This document shows, in pieces, positions 8,253 to 15,959 of a stretch of 64,000 nt of DNA (position 1 is its first letter; the number at the start of each line of letters is the position of its first letter). The notes under the pieces are model-generated. The model saw nothing but the letters and a program-made list of their open reading frames with translations. It made no database searches and was not told the origin of the DNA. Source of the DNA: Salipiger mangrovisoli (lineage in GTDB: Bacteria > Pseudomonadota > Alphaproteobacteria > Rhodobacterales > Rhodobacteraceae); assembly GCF_015223355.1 (NCBI RefSeq), contig NZ_JADFFK010000002.1, forward strand, positions 186,001 through 250,000, written 5' to 3'. A program made the translations under genes and the position numbers.

Positions 8253-9041
8253 ATGGATCTCAGCGACGCATATGCCAATGCAGCCCATATTCCCGGCGCG
8301 GCCGACTTCCCGCCCCGCTGGAGCGCGGCGGCCGAGGCGTTCCGGACAGAGCTTGCCGAAGAGGGACGCTTCCGCAGCCTCGCCTACGGGTCGGGCGCGC
8401 GCGAGGCGCTGGACCTGTTCCTGCCAGAGGGGGAGGCGACGGGCCTCGTGGTCTTCGTGCACGGCGGCTACTGGCTGCGCTTCGACCGCTCGGTCTGGTC
8501 GCATTTCGCCGCGGGAGCGCTGGCGGCGGGCTGGGCGGTGGCGATGCCGTCCTACGATCTCTGCCCCGATGTGCGCATTTCAGAGATCACCCGGCAGGTG
8601 GCGGCTGCGCTGTGCAGGGCGGCGGCGGAGATCGCCGGACCGATCCGCCTGACCGGACATTCGGCGGGTGGGCACCTCGTGGCGCGGATGCTGGCTCCGG
8701 GGCTGCTGCCAGAGCAGGTGGCATCGCGGATCACCGGGGTCGTGCCGATCTCGCCGCTGTCGGATCTGCGTCCGCTGATGCAGACCGAGATGAACGCCGG
8801 GCTGAAGCTGGACGAGGCGGAAGCTTTGGCCGAGAGCCCGATCCGCCAGCCCGCGCCGCGGGTGCCGGTGACCGTCTGGGTCGGCGGGGACGAGCGGCCG
8901 GTGTTTCTCGACCAGGCGCGCTGGCTGGGCGAGGCCTGGGGCTGCGACGTGGTGATCGATGCGGGGCTGCATCATTTCGATGTCATCGACGGCCTGGCCG
9001 AGGCCGGCAGCCCGCTGTGCAAGGCGGTGACCGGAGACTGA
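8253..9041 (+). CDS. Alpha/beta hydrolase, kynurenine formamidase (AFMID)-like
   Basis: 262-residue alpha/beta hydrolase. HGGYW at residues 70-74 is the oxyanion-hole motif of eukaryote-type arylformamidase; GHSAGG contains the nucleophile S137, and a late D (VGGDERPVF) and H (DAGLHHFDVIDGL) complete a plausible triad. Arylformamidase hydrolyses N-formylkynurenine in tryptophan breakdown, but roseobacter genomes carry several HGGYW esterases of unknown substrate and no kynurenine gene lies nearby, so only the family is secure. GGAGG at 8242-8246 is too close to the first ATG (8247) and correctly spaced for ATG 8253, which is therefore chosen. It is divergent from gabD with about 90 bases between. 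Confidence 0.78.
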   Translation: MDLSDAYANAAHIPGAADFPPRWSAAAEAFRTELAEEGRFRSLAYGSGAREALDLFLPEGEATGLVVFVHGGYWLRFDRSVWSHFAAGALAAGWAVAMPSYDLCPDVRISEITRQVAAALCRAAAEIAGPIRLTGHSAGGHLVARMLAPGLLPEQVASRITGVVPISPLSDLRPLMQTEMNAGLKLDEAEALAESPIRQPAPRVPVTVWVGGDERPVFLDQARWLGEAWGCDVVIDAGLHHFDVIDGLAEAGSPLCKAVTGD

Positions 9042-9250
9042 CCGCGCAGCAGCGGCGGCGCGCCGAGGGAGATGGGCCGAGGGAGACGGGCGGTCGTTTG
9101 CCCGTCCGCCGCGACGATGGTGAGCAGGGTGTCGGAAGCGGAGGCCGCGCCGTTCAGAAGGGTGCCAAGGGCAAGTGCAAAGGCCGTGGCGAGGCGCAGG
9201 GGGCGGACACGACGGGACAAGCGCGGGGGGATCGGGGCTGCTATCGACAA
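8972..9250 (-). CDS. Doubtful short exported ORF, possibly a truncated gene
   Basis: A 92-residue reading starting at TTG 9250 with AAGGAG seven bases upstream. Residues 15-45 look like a signal peptide: basic SRRVRPLRL, a hydrophobic ATAFALALGTLL, then NGAASA as a cleavage site. The mature part (SDTLLTIVAADGQTTARLPR) resembles the beginning of an exported protein but loses protein-like composition and overlaps the 3' end of the convergent hydrolase gene by 70 bases. It may be the remnant of a larger secreted protein. No family was recognised; it could equally be chance. Confidence 0.3.
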   Translation of the reverse strand: MSIAAPIPPRLSRRVRPLRLATAFALALGTLLNGAASASDTLLTIVAADGQTTARLPRPISLGAPPLLRGQSPVTALHSGLPASARPSMTSK

Positions 9251-9410
9251 GGTCAATCTCCTTGGTGATTTCAAACTGCCAAAGCCGGTGTGATCGTCGG
9301 CAGAGGGGCAGGATGCCGCGCCGCCGGAGGCCGGGATCCGTGCAAGGGGAGGCGGGATCGCGGGAATGTTTGCGCAGGTGCGGAAGCTTGGGGAGCACCT
9401 GATTTCCTCA

Positions 9411-9450
9411 GCGTCATCAATGCGTCATCCGCGCATCACGTGGCTGTTAC
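9411..9450 (+). promoter_or_regulatory. Tandem Pho-box-like repeats upstream of the phytase-type gene
   Basis: Four 7-base units at an exact 11-base period: GCGTCAT (9411), GCGTCAT (9422), GCATCAC (9433) and CTGTTAC (9444). PhoB sites are direct repeats of CTGTCAT separated by four bases, i.e. the same period. The array ends 44 bases before the ATG of a secreted esterase of the phytase class, a fitting target for phosphate-starvation control. Units three and four are degenerate. Confidence 0.6.
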
Positions 9451-9494
9451 ATTGCCGCCCCATGGCGAAGCGGACCGCAACAGGGGGACGTCCC

Positions 9495-11654
9495 ATGACC
9501 ATCCGCACGCTGTGCCTGACCTCGGCGCTGGCGCTTTTCGCCGGTGCCGCGCAGGCCGAAATGACCTTCAACCGCATCGCCAGCTTCGCGACGCCCGACA
9601 ACATGGGCGAGGGCGAGGACCGCGCCCGCGTCACCTCGGCCGAGATCATCTACGCCTCGGAAGACGGCAACACGCTGGTCTACACCGACAGCCCGCTGGG
9701 CGTGATCGGCCGCATCGACATCACCGACCCGCGCGCGCCGAAGCCGCTGGGCAATATCGAGATGGGCGGCGAGCCGACCTCGGTCGCCGTCGCGGGCGGC
9801 ACCGCCTTCGTCGGGGTGAACACGTCGGAGAGCTTCACCAACCCCTCGGGCAAACTCGAGATGGTGAACATGGCGAGCGGCGAGATCGTCGGCGCGTGCG
9901 ACCTCGGCGGCCAGCCGGACAGCGTGGCGCTGGCGAAGGATGGCAGTTTCGTCGCCGTGGCGATCGAGAACGAGCGCGACGAGGATGCCGGCGATGGCCG
10001 CGTGCCGCAGATGCCTGCGGGCTATGTGGCGATCCTCGACGTGGTGGACGGTTCGGCCGACTGCGCCAGCCTCGTGAAGGCTGACGTGACCGGCCTTGCC
10101 GAGATCGCGCCCGAGGATCCCGAGCCCGAGTTCGTCGACATCAACGGCGCGGGCGAGATCGTCCTGACGCTGCAGGAGAACAACCACATCGTCGTGCTGA
10201 ACAAGGCGGGCGAGGTGCTGAACCACTTCTCCGCGGGCAGTACCGACCTCACCGGGATCGACGCCACCGACGAGCGCGGCGCGCTGATCTTCACGGAAAG
10301 CCAGCCGGGCCGCCTGCGCGAGCCCGACTCGGTGCAGTGGATCGACGACGAGACCTTCGCCATCGCCAACGAGGGCGACATGGACGGCGGCTCGCGCAGC
10401 TTCACCGTGTTCCGCAAGGACGGCACCGAGCTCTACGACAGCGGCAACAGCTTCGAGCATGCCGTGGTGCAGGTCGGCCACTACCCGGACAAGCGCTCGG
10501 ACGCCAAGGGTGCCGAGCCCGAGGGCATGGAGTTCGCCACCTTCGACGGCACGCCCTACATGATCCTGCTCTCCGAGCGCGGCTCGGTCGCCGGGGTCTA
10601 CGACATGACCGATCCCGCCGCGCCGGTGCTGAAGCAGATGCTGCCCTCGGGCATCGCCCCCGAGGGTGCCGTGGCCATCCCGCAGCGCAACCTGCTGGTC
10701 ACCGCCAACGAGGAAGACCTCGTGGAAGATGGCGGCGTGCGCGCCCACGTGATGATCTACGAGTATGCCGAAGGCGAAGCCCAGTACCCGACGCTGACCT
10801 CCGCCGGTGCCGACGAGCTGATCGGCTGGGGCGCGATCTCGGGCATGGTCGCGGGCGAGGACGGCTTGGTCTACGCGGTCAACGACAGCTTCTACGGCTT
10901 CCAGCCGCGCATCTTCGTCATCGACCCATCGTCGAAACCCGCGAAGATCACCCGTGCCATCGAGATCACCCGCGCGGGCATGCCGGCGCAGAAGCTCGAC
11001 ATCGAGGGCATCACGCTGGATGGCGACGGCGGCTTCTGGCTCGCCTCCGAGGGCAATACCGCGAAGCTGATCCCGCACGCGCTCTACCACTTGAGCGCCG
11101 AGGGCGAGATCGAGGACGAGGTGGGCCTGCCCGCCGAGTTGCTCGCCGGTGAGAAGCGCTTCGGTTTCGAGGGCGTCACCATGGTGGAGGGCACGCTGTG
11201 GATGGCTGTCCAGCGCGAATGGGGCGACGATCCCAAGGACCACGTGAAGCTGGTGTCCTACAACCCCGAGACCGAGGAATGGGGCGCCGTACGCTATGCC
11301 AAGGCTGCGCCCGAAAAGGGCTGGGTTGGACTGTCGGAAATCACCGCGCACGGCGACCACGTCTATGTGGTGGAGCGCGACAACCAGATCGGCGCGGCGG
11401 CGGTCACCAAGAAGGTCTACCGCATCCCGCTTTCGGAGATGGTTCCCGCACCGCTGGGCGGCGAGCTGCCGGTGGTCAGCAAGGAAGAGGTGCGTGACCT
11501 CATTCCCGACCTGAAGGGCTGGGGCGGCTACGTGGTGGACAAGGTCGAGGGCCTCGCCATCGCGCAGGACGGCACGGCCTATGTCTCGACCGACAATGAC
11601 GGTGTCGACGACAGCTCGGGCGAGACCTTCTTCTGGTCCTTCAAGCTCGACTGA
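9495..11654 (+). CDS. Secreted esterase-like activity of phytase family protein
   Basis: 719 residues with a clear signal peptide (MTIRTLCLTSALALFAGAAQA, cleavage near residue 21). The N-terminal half is a beta-propeller-like region with repeated GxxxSVAVAGG and VDINGAGEIVLTLQENNHI blocks (choice-of-anchor type). The C-terminal half, from about residue 440, carries the phytase-esterase signature: AISGMVAGEDGLVYAVNDS, IEGITLDGDGGFWLASEGN and VEGLAIAQDGTAYVSTDNDG. Such proteins are periplasmic or extracellular and are thought to release phosphate from organic esters. ATG 9495 follows an AGGGGGA ribosome site. The upstream Pho-box-like repeats support a phosphate-scavenging role. Substrate is unknown. 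A long antisense reading over this gene is a GC artefact. Confidence 0.82.
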   Translation: MTIRTLCLTSALALFAGAAQAEMTFNRIASFATPDNMGEGEDRARVTSAEIIYASEDGNTLVYTDSPLGVIGRIDITDPRAPKPLGNIEMGGEPTSVAVAGGTAFVGVNTSESFTNPSGKLEMVNMASGEIVGACDLGGQPDSVALAKDGSFVAVAIENERDEDAGDGRVPQMPAGYVAILDVVDGSADCASLVKADVTGLAEIAPEDPEPEFVDINGAGEIVLTLQENNHIVVLNKAGEVLNHFSAGSTDLTGIDATDERGALIFTESQPGRLREPDSVQWIDDETFAIANEGDMDGGSRSFTVFRKDGTELYDSGNSFEHAVVQVGHYPDKRSDAKGAEPEGMEFATFDGTPYMILLSERGSVAGVYDMTDPAAPVLKQMLPSGIAPEGAVAIPQRNLLVTANEEDLVEDGGVRAHVMIYEYAEGEAQYPTLTSAGADELIGWGAISGMVAGEDGLVYAVNDSFYGFQPRIFVIDPSSKPAKITRAIEITRAGMPAQKLDIEGITLDGDGGFWLASEGNTAKLIPHALYHLSAEGEIEDEVGLPAELLAGEKRFGFEGVTMVEGTLWMAVQREWGDDPKDHVKLVSYNPETEEWGAVRYAKAAPEKGWVGLSEITAHGDHVYVVERDNQIGAAAVTKKVYRIPLSEMVPAPLGGELPVVSKEEVRDLIPDLKGWGGYVVDKVEGLAIAQDGTAYVSTDNDGVDDSSGETFFWSFKLD

Positions 11655-11674
11655 GCCTCGTGAATCGACGCAGG

Positions 11675-11702
11675 GGCGCCGTGCGGGAGACCGTGCGGCG
11701 CC
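11675..11702. terminator. Hairpin between convergent genes
   Basis: GGCGCCG (11675-11681) pairs with CGGCGCC (11696-11702), followed by TTTGCC on the plus strand, 20 bases after the phytase-type gene. Confidence 0.5.
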
Positions 11703-11740
11703 TTTGCCATTCGCCGCGCGGGCGGCAGGCGTGCGCCGTG

Positions 11741-11760
11741 CGTATTTGGAAAGAGAAGAA
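11741..11760 (+). repeat. Convergent-gap element, form II (copy 1)
   Basis: CGTATTTGGAAAGAGAAGAA, next to the 3' end of the lysR gene in a gap between convergent genes. It shares TATTTGG and AGAAGAA with the reverse complement of the form I element. A second copy is at 33871 and a partial one at 14463. Confidence 0.6.
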
Positions 11761-11763
11761 GGG

Positions 11764-12663
11764 TCAGGGCATGCGCAGCAGTGGCGGGATCAGCTCGGCC
11801 AGAAGGTCGTAGACGAGGCGGATGCGGCGCGAGGTATGCAGCTCGCGGTGGGCGACCAGCCAGACCGGGTAGGGAATCTCGAGCGATGGAAATGCGCGGA
11901 CAAGCTGCGGGTCGGCATCGCCGAGGCCGAGCGGGCCGACCCCGATGCCCAGCCCGGCGCGGGCCATCTGCCAGTGGACGAGGTGGCTGGAGCTGACCAG
12001 CGGGAAGTTCGCCTCGGTGACCGGCACGCCCAGTTCGCGCAGGAAGTTCAGGTGCGGGCCGGGGTCCTCGAAGGCGATGAACTCGGCGGCGGCGAGGTCG
12101 GGCAGGCCGGTGATCGGCGGCAGCGTGGCAAGATAGCCCGGCGTGGCGTAGAAGCTGCCGCGGTCCTCGGCGATACGTTTCGCGATCAGCTCGGGTTGCT
12201 CGGGCCGGGCGTTGCGCAGCGCGATGTCGGCCTCTCGGCGCTTGAGGTCGCGAATGGCGTTGGAGGCGAGGATCTCGAGCGTCAGTCCGGGCGCGGCCGC
12301 GCGTATCCTCGGCAGGAGTCGCGGCAGCAGCCAGGCAGCGTAGATCTCGGAGGCGGTGATCGTCACGTGCCCGGCGATCTGCTGTTGCTGGCCCGAGGCC
12401 ACGCGCGACAGCCGCTCGGCGGCCTCGCCCATGGCGCGGGCATGTTCCGCCAGCTGCATCCCTGCCTCGGTGAGCTGCAGCCCGGTGCCATGGCGCTCGA
12501 AGAGGGTCAGGCCGAGTTCCGCCTCCAGCGCCGCGACCTGCCGGCCGAGCGTCGGTTGGCTCATGTTCAGCGCCCGCGCCGCGCCGGAGAGCGAGCCCTG
12601 CTCGGCGGTGGCGAGAAAGCCGCGCAACCGGTTCCAGTCGAAGCGGAGGTTTTGCCAATCCAT
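11764..12663 (-). CDS. LysR family transcriptional regulator
   Basis: 299 residues with an N-terminal winged helix (residues 8-67: FLATAEQGSLSGAARALNMS then QPTLGRQVAALE) and a periplasmic-binding-like effector domain (about 90-290). It is divergent from a quinone-reductase-like dehydrogenase gene and probably controls it, as LysR proteins commonly do. The ATG at 12663 has no ribosome site, but a promoter (TTGACC, 18 bases, TACAAA) ends five bases before it, so the message may be leaderless. A 24-codon longer reading covers that promoter and is less likely. The effector cannot be read from sequence. Confidence 0.85.
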   Translation of the reverse strand: MDWQNLRFDWNRLRGFLATAEQGSLSGAARALNMSQPTLGRQVAALEAELGLTLFERHGTGLQLTEAGMQLAEHARAMGEAAERLSRVASGQQQQIAGHVTITASEIYAAWLLPRLLPRIRAAAPGLTLEILASNAIRDLKRREADIALRNARPEQPELIAKRIAEDRGSFYATPGYLATLPPITGLPDLAAAEFIAFEDPGPHLNFLRELGVPVTEANFPLVSSSHLVHWQMARAGLGIGVGPLGLGDADPQLVRAFPSLEIPYPVWLVAHRELHTSRRIRLVYDLLAELIPPLLRMP

Positions 12664-12668
12664 GCGTA

Positions 12669-12698
12669 TTTGTATGGGGTCGGTGCAATATCGGTCAA
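12669..12698 (-). promoter_or_regulatory. Promoter of the lysR gene, possibly leaderless
   Basis: On the minus strand TTGACC (12698-12693), an 18-base spacer and TACAAA (12674-12669). Transcription would begin about at the A of the ATG at 12663. An ATAT-N6-ATAT inverted repeat (12688-12701) overlaps the -35 box and could be an autoregulatory LysR site. Confidence 0.45.
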
Positions 12699-12773
12699 TA
12701 TGCCTGCGTAACCGTTTGGTGTATTTCGGGCCCATCCAATCAGAATCCGACCCCGAGCCCCGAGGAGCCCGCC

Positions 12774-13736
12774 ATGAAAGCCGTCACCGCCCGCCGCTAC
12801 GGCCCCGCCGACAGCCTGCGCATCGAAGAGCTGCCGCGCCCCGAGCCGGGGCCGGGCGAGATCCTCATCCGCATCCGTGCTGCCTCGGTCACCACCGCCG
12901 ACTGGCGGCTGCGCGCCGCCGCCTTCCCCGGCGGGCTGGCGCTGATCGGGCGGCTGGTCGCGGGGCTGTGGAGGCCGCGCCACCTCGTGCCCGGCTCTGA
13001 CGTGGCGGGTGAGGTCGTGATGCTGGGCGCGGGGGTCACCGGCTTTGCGGTGGGGCAGCGGGTGCTTGCGGTGCTGGGGCACGGCGGCCATGCGGAATAT
13101 GGGCTGGCCAAGGCCACGGGCGCGGTGGTGCCCCTCCCCGAGGGCATGGGGTTCGACGAGGCCGCGGCGCTGCCCTTCGGCGGGCTGACGGCGCTGGAGT
13201 TCCTGCGCGACGTGGCAAGCCTGCGCGCGGGGCAGGAAGTGTTGATCCTCGGCGCCTCGGGTGGGGTCGGGGCCTATGCGGTGCAGATCGCCGCGGCGCT
13301 CGGCGCGCGGGTGACGGCGGTGGCCGGGCCGGGGCGCGAGGGCTTGCTGCGCGGGCTCGGGGCCGTGGGCGTGCTTGACCACCGCAAGGACGAGGTCGCG
13401 GGGCGCTTCGATCTTGTCTTTGACACGGTGGGGGCAATGCGCTGGCCGGAAAGCCGCGGGCTGCTTGGAAAGCAGGGCCTGTTCCTGCCGCTCAATTTCG
13501 GCCTGTGGGATCTGGGGCACCTGCTGCGGGCGAAGCTCACGGGCGGGCCGCGCATGGTGCTGCACGTGAGCCGCGAGAGTCGCGCGGGATTGCAGACCCT
13601 GCTGGAGCTGTGGCGTGCGGGCAAGCTGCGCCCGGTCATCGACTCCCGCTTCGCGCTGGACGAGATCGCCGCGGCGCACCGGCTGGTGGAGACGCGGCAC
13701 CGCGCCGGGGCGGTGGTGCTGGAGATCGGGGCGTAG
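12774..13736 (+). CDS. NAD(P)-dependent zinc-less dehydrogenase, quinone reductase-like (MDR family)
   Basis: 320-residue medium-chain dehydrogenase/reductase. The N-terminal GroES-like domain (VTARRYGPADSLRIEELPRP) and the cofactor-binding motif ILGASGGVGAYAVQIAAALG (about residues 158-177) are typical. The structural zinc cysteines and the GHE catalytic-zinc motif of alcohol dehydrogenases are absent, so it belongs with quinone oxidoreductase/reticulon-4-interacting-like enzymes. The AxxGxxG-type NADPH motif suggests NADPH. Substrates may be quinones or enones. It has GAGGAG upstream and is divergent from a LysR regulator. Confidence 0.82.
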   Translation: MKAVTARRYGPADSLRIEELPRPEPGPGEILIRIRAASVTTADWRLRAAAFPGGLALIGRLVAGLWRPRHLVPGSDVAGEVVMLGAGVTGFAVGQRVLAVLGHGGHAEYGLAKATGAVVPLPEGMGFDEAAALPFGGLTALEFLRDVASLRAGQEVLILGASGGVGAYAVQIAAALGARVTAVAGPGREGLLRGLGAVGVLDHRKDEVAGRFDLVFDTVGAMRWPESRGLLGKQGLFLPLNFGLWDLGHLLRAKLTGGPRMVLHVSRESRAGLQTLLELWRAGKLRPVIDSRFALDEIAAAHRLVETRHRAGAVVLEIGA

Positions 13737-13782
13737 CTGGGTGCAGCGGTCGAGGCCCCATAGTCTCGGGGGTCGCAGGCGT

Positions 13783-13795
13783 GGGGCGTTGCCCC
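13783..13795. repeat. Degenerate form I element hairpin
   Basis: GGGGC-gtt-GCCCC preceded by ATAGTCTCGGGGG (13760-13772), resembling the ATATCTCGGGGG and GGGGC hairpin of copy 4 but lacking the TTCTTCTAGG half. It again lies between co-oriented genes. Assignment to the family is tentative. Confidence 0.35.
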
Positions 13796-13867
13796 TCGTG
13801 CAAAGGGCGAGCGCATGTGCTTGAAGATGGCTTCAAACCCCCTGCGGCACGGAAGGCGCACTCGACC

Positions 13868-14410
13868 ATGCAAGACACGACACTGGTTCCCGTGCTGGAG
13901 ACCGAACGGCTGATCCTGCGTGGTCACCGGGCTGACGACTTCGAGGCTGTCTCGAGGATGTGGGCCGATCCCCGTGTGGTGGCCCATATCTCGGGCGTCC
14001 CTTCAACCCGCGAGCAGGCCTGGGCGCGGCTGCTGCGCTATACGGGGCACTGGCTGCACCTCGGCTTTGGCTACTGGGCGGTGACCGACAGGGCGGATGG
14101 CACCTTCCTGGGCGAGGTGGGCTTCGCCGACTATCGCCGCGACACCGAGCCCGATCTCGCGGGTGTGCCCGAGGCCGGCTGGGTGTTTGCCGTCCATGCC
14201 CATGGAAAGGGATATGCGACCGAGGCGGTGACGGCGATGCTGCGATGGGCGGATGCGACGCTTGGACACGCGGCGACGGTGGCGATGTTCGAACCCGCGC
14301 ATGCCGCCTCGATCCACGTCGCGCGGAAGGTCGGCTTCCGTGATGAGCGCAAGGGACGCTACGGCGGGAAGGAGGCGCTGTTCCTGTACCGGCCGCGCCG
14401 GTCGCGCTAG
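13868..14410 (+). CDS. GNAT family N-acetyltransferase (RimJ/RimL-like)
   Basis: 180-residue acetyltransferase. It opens with LETERLILRGHRADDFEAV, the usual RimJ/RimL-type start, and carries the acetyl-CoA pyrophosphate-binding stretch AGWVFAVHAHGKGYATEAVT (Q/RxxGxG/A motif as HGKGYA) followed by NxxS-like HAASIHVARKVGFR. RimJ/L enzymes modify ribosomal protein N-termini, but many relatives acetylate small molecules, so the substrate is unknown. ATG 13868 was chosen because a longer frame upstream reads through the intergenic element. It is convergent with the hsp20 gene. Confidence 0.8.
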   Translation: MQDTTLVPVLETERLILRGHRADDFEAVSRMWADPRVVAHISGVPSTREQAWARLLRYTGHWLHLGFGYWAVTDRADGTFLGEVGFADYRRDTEPDLAGVPEAGWVFAVHAHGKGYATEAVTAMLRWADATLGHAATVAMFEPAHAASIHVARKVGFRDERKGRYGGKEALFLYRPRRSR

Positions 14411-14462
14411 CACGGCGCGTCCGCGGCCTGCGCATTTCCTCGGGCCGCCGTCGCAGCACCGC

Positions 14463-14496
14463 AAGAGAAGAAGGCCCCGCTGCGTCCAGCGGGGCC
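14463..14496. terminator. Terminator hairpin between GNAT and hsp20 genes
   Basis: GGCCCCGCTG (14473-14482), loop cgtc, CAGCGGGGCC (14487-14496): a perfect 10-base stem. On the minus strand it is followed by TTCTTCTCTT, so it serves the hsp20 transcript best. The AAGAGAAGAAGG at 14463 next to it is the end of a form II element. Confidence 0.75.
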
Positions 14497-14535
14497 CCGG
14501 TCGGGTCAATGCACCCTTGGATCAGTCCGGACCGG

Positions 14536-15012
14536 TCAGTTGACCGATTGCGCGTCGACCACGTCTTTTTCGATGGCCGCGGTGCGCTGCGGCTTGGCGA
14601 TCGCGATCCGGCGCGGTTTCAGCGCCTCGGGGATCTCGCGGCGCAGGTCGATGTGCAGCATGCCGTTCTCATGCGTCGCCCCCTCGACCCGCACGTGGTC
14701 GGCCAGGGTGAAGCGGCGCTCGAAGGCGCGGGTGGCGATGCCGCGGTGCAGGTAGGTGCGGCCCTGGCCGTCATCGGATTTCTTCGCGGAGACGACCAAC
14801 GCGTGCTCTTTCACCTCGACCGAGAGATCCTCGTCGGCGAAGCCGGCCACGGCGATCGAGATGCGATAGGCATCGTCGGCGGTCTTCTCGATGTTGTAGG
14901 GGGGGTAGCTGGGCTGGGCCACGTCGCTGGCCAGCACCCGGTCCATCATGTCGGCGATCTGGTCGAAACCGACGGTGGCGCGATAGAGCGGGGCAAGATC
15001 GAAATGTCGCAT
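14536..15012 (-). CDS. Hsp20 family small heat-shock protein
   Basis: 158-residue small heat-shock protein (IbpA-like), an ATP-independent holdase that binds unfolding proteins in the cytoplasm. The alpha-crystallin domain spans about residues 36-130, opening with YPPYNIEKTADDAYRISIAV and ending with the conserved NGMLHIDL motif (A-x-x-x-n-G-x-L class). The N-terminus MRHFDLAPLYRATVGFDQI is typical of alphaproteobacterial IbpA. CGGAGG lies upstream of the ATG. No convincing RpoH promoter or ROSE-type thermosensor was recognised in 15013-15164. A terminator follows. Confidence 0.9.
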   Translation of the reverse strand: MRHFDLAPLYRATVGFDQIADMMDRVLASDVAQPSYPPYNIEKTADDAYRISIAVAGFADEDLSVEVKEHALVVSAKKSDDGQGRTYLHRGIATRAFERRFTLADHVRVEGATHENGMLHIDLRREIPEALKPRRIAIAKPQRTAAIEKDVVDAQSVN

Positions 15013-15164
15013 GGGAATCCTCCGTTGAGCGAGACTGTGCGATACCTTTGTGATGCGCCTTTCCTCGTGGAACAGGCGCGGGCTTGGCGCCGGGGCCCTG
15101 TTACAGGCACCCCGGTAAAGCTCAGATGGGGAGGCATTTTTGTGCTTTCAAGAGGGCGGGAAGC

Positions 15165-15959
15165 TCAGGGGCGGACGAAGCGTGCCCCGGTGGACTGGCG
15201 CGCGCCGCCCACGGTGATCCGCTTCGCACCGGTGCCGGCAGCCGGACGCGAGTCCTCGTTGCGCAGCCGCGCGGCGAGCTCGGGAACGAGCGTCGCGATG
15301 CCCGGTCCATAGGCCGAACCACCGCCGATCGAGGAGATCACCGACAGGATCCGCAACCGGCCGTCCTCGCGCAGGAAAACCGGCGCGCCCGAACTGCCGA
15401 AGGTCACATCGCAGTCGAAGCCCAGAACATCGTCGGCATAGCGTTGGGTGATGGCGCAGGAGGGTTCGCGCGAGAGCACCTCCTCGCGGCCCTTGCCGTA
15501 GCTGAGCACGGTGACCTCGCTGCCTTCCGGCGCATGGTCCACCACGCGAAAGGGGTCGGCCTCGGCGCTGGTCACCGGCGCGTCGAGCTTCAGCAGCGCC
15601 ACGTCGACGGCAACGCTTTCGTGTGTTGGCGTAGCACCCGGAAGGTAGGCGGGCGGCACGACCCAGCGGCGCACGCGCTGCGCCACGATCTGCGTGCCGC
15701 TGTAATAGCCGGCGCGGAAGGTCAGGCTTTCGGGCGGGCGCGGACTGCCGTTGGGAGCGAAGACGCAATGCGCGGCGGTAAGCACGATGTCCGAGGCAAC
15801 CAGCGCGCCGGTGCAGAAGCCGTCGCCGGTGTCGAGCCGCCCGACCGCCTCCCAGCCCAGCAGGTCGCCGCGACGGTCGATGACGTCGAAATGCGCCTGT
15901 GCGGCGGCCACCGCGGGCAGCGCCAGAAAGAGCGCGACGAGGAGATAATGCGACTTCAC
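15165..15959 (-). CDS. Secreted trypsin-like (V8-type) serine protease, downstream copy
   Basis: 264 residues with a signal peptide (KSHYLLVALFLALPAVAAA, cleavage near 20). The catalytic triad is visible: H64 in LTAAHC, D119 in AVDVALLKL, S190 in FGSSGAP; C49 and C65 can form the histidine-loop disulfide. The nucleophile motif GSSGAP, instead of GDSGGP, groups it with V8/glutamyl-endopeptidase-like S1 proteases. The start is GTG 15959, whose last bases form the stop codon of the upstream paralogue (GTGA), so translation is coupled. The C-terminal TGARFVRP parallels TGAKFIKP of its neighbour, showing tandem duplication. Substrate is unknown; it should act in the periplasm or outside. Confidence 0.85.
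   Translation of the reverse strand: MKSHYLLVALFLALPAVAAAQAHFDVIDRRGDLLGWEAVGRLDTGDGFCTGALVASDIVLTAAHCVFAPNGSPRPPESLTFRAGYYSGTQIVAQRVRRWVVPPAYLPGATPTHESVAVDVALLKLDAPVTSAEADPFRVVDHAPEGSEVTVLSYGKGREEVLSREPSCAITQRYADDVLGFDCDVTFGSSGAPVFLREDGRLRILSVISSIGGGSAYGPGIATLVPELAARLRNEDSRPAAGTGAKRITVGGARQSTGARFVRP

Noticed and set aside
15013-15164. RpoH promoter or RNA thermometer before hsp20
   Set aside because: No CTTGAA/CCCCAT-like pair at proper spacing and no ROSE-like UUGCU anti-Shine-Dalgarno stretch was seen.
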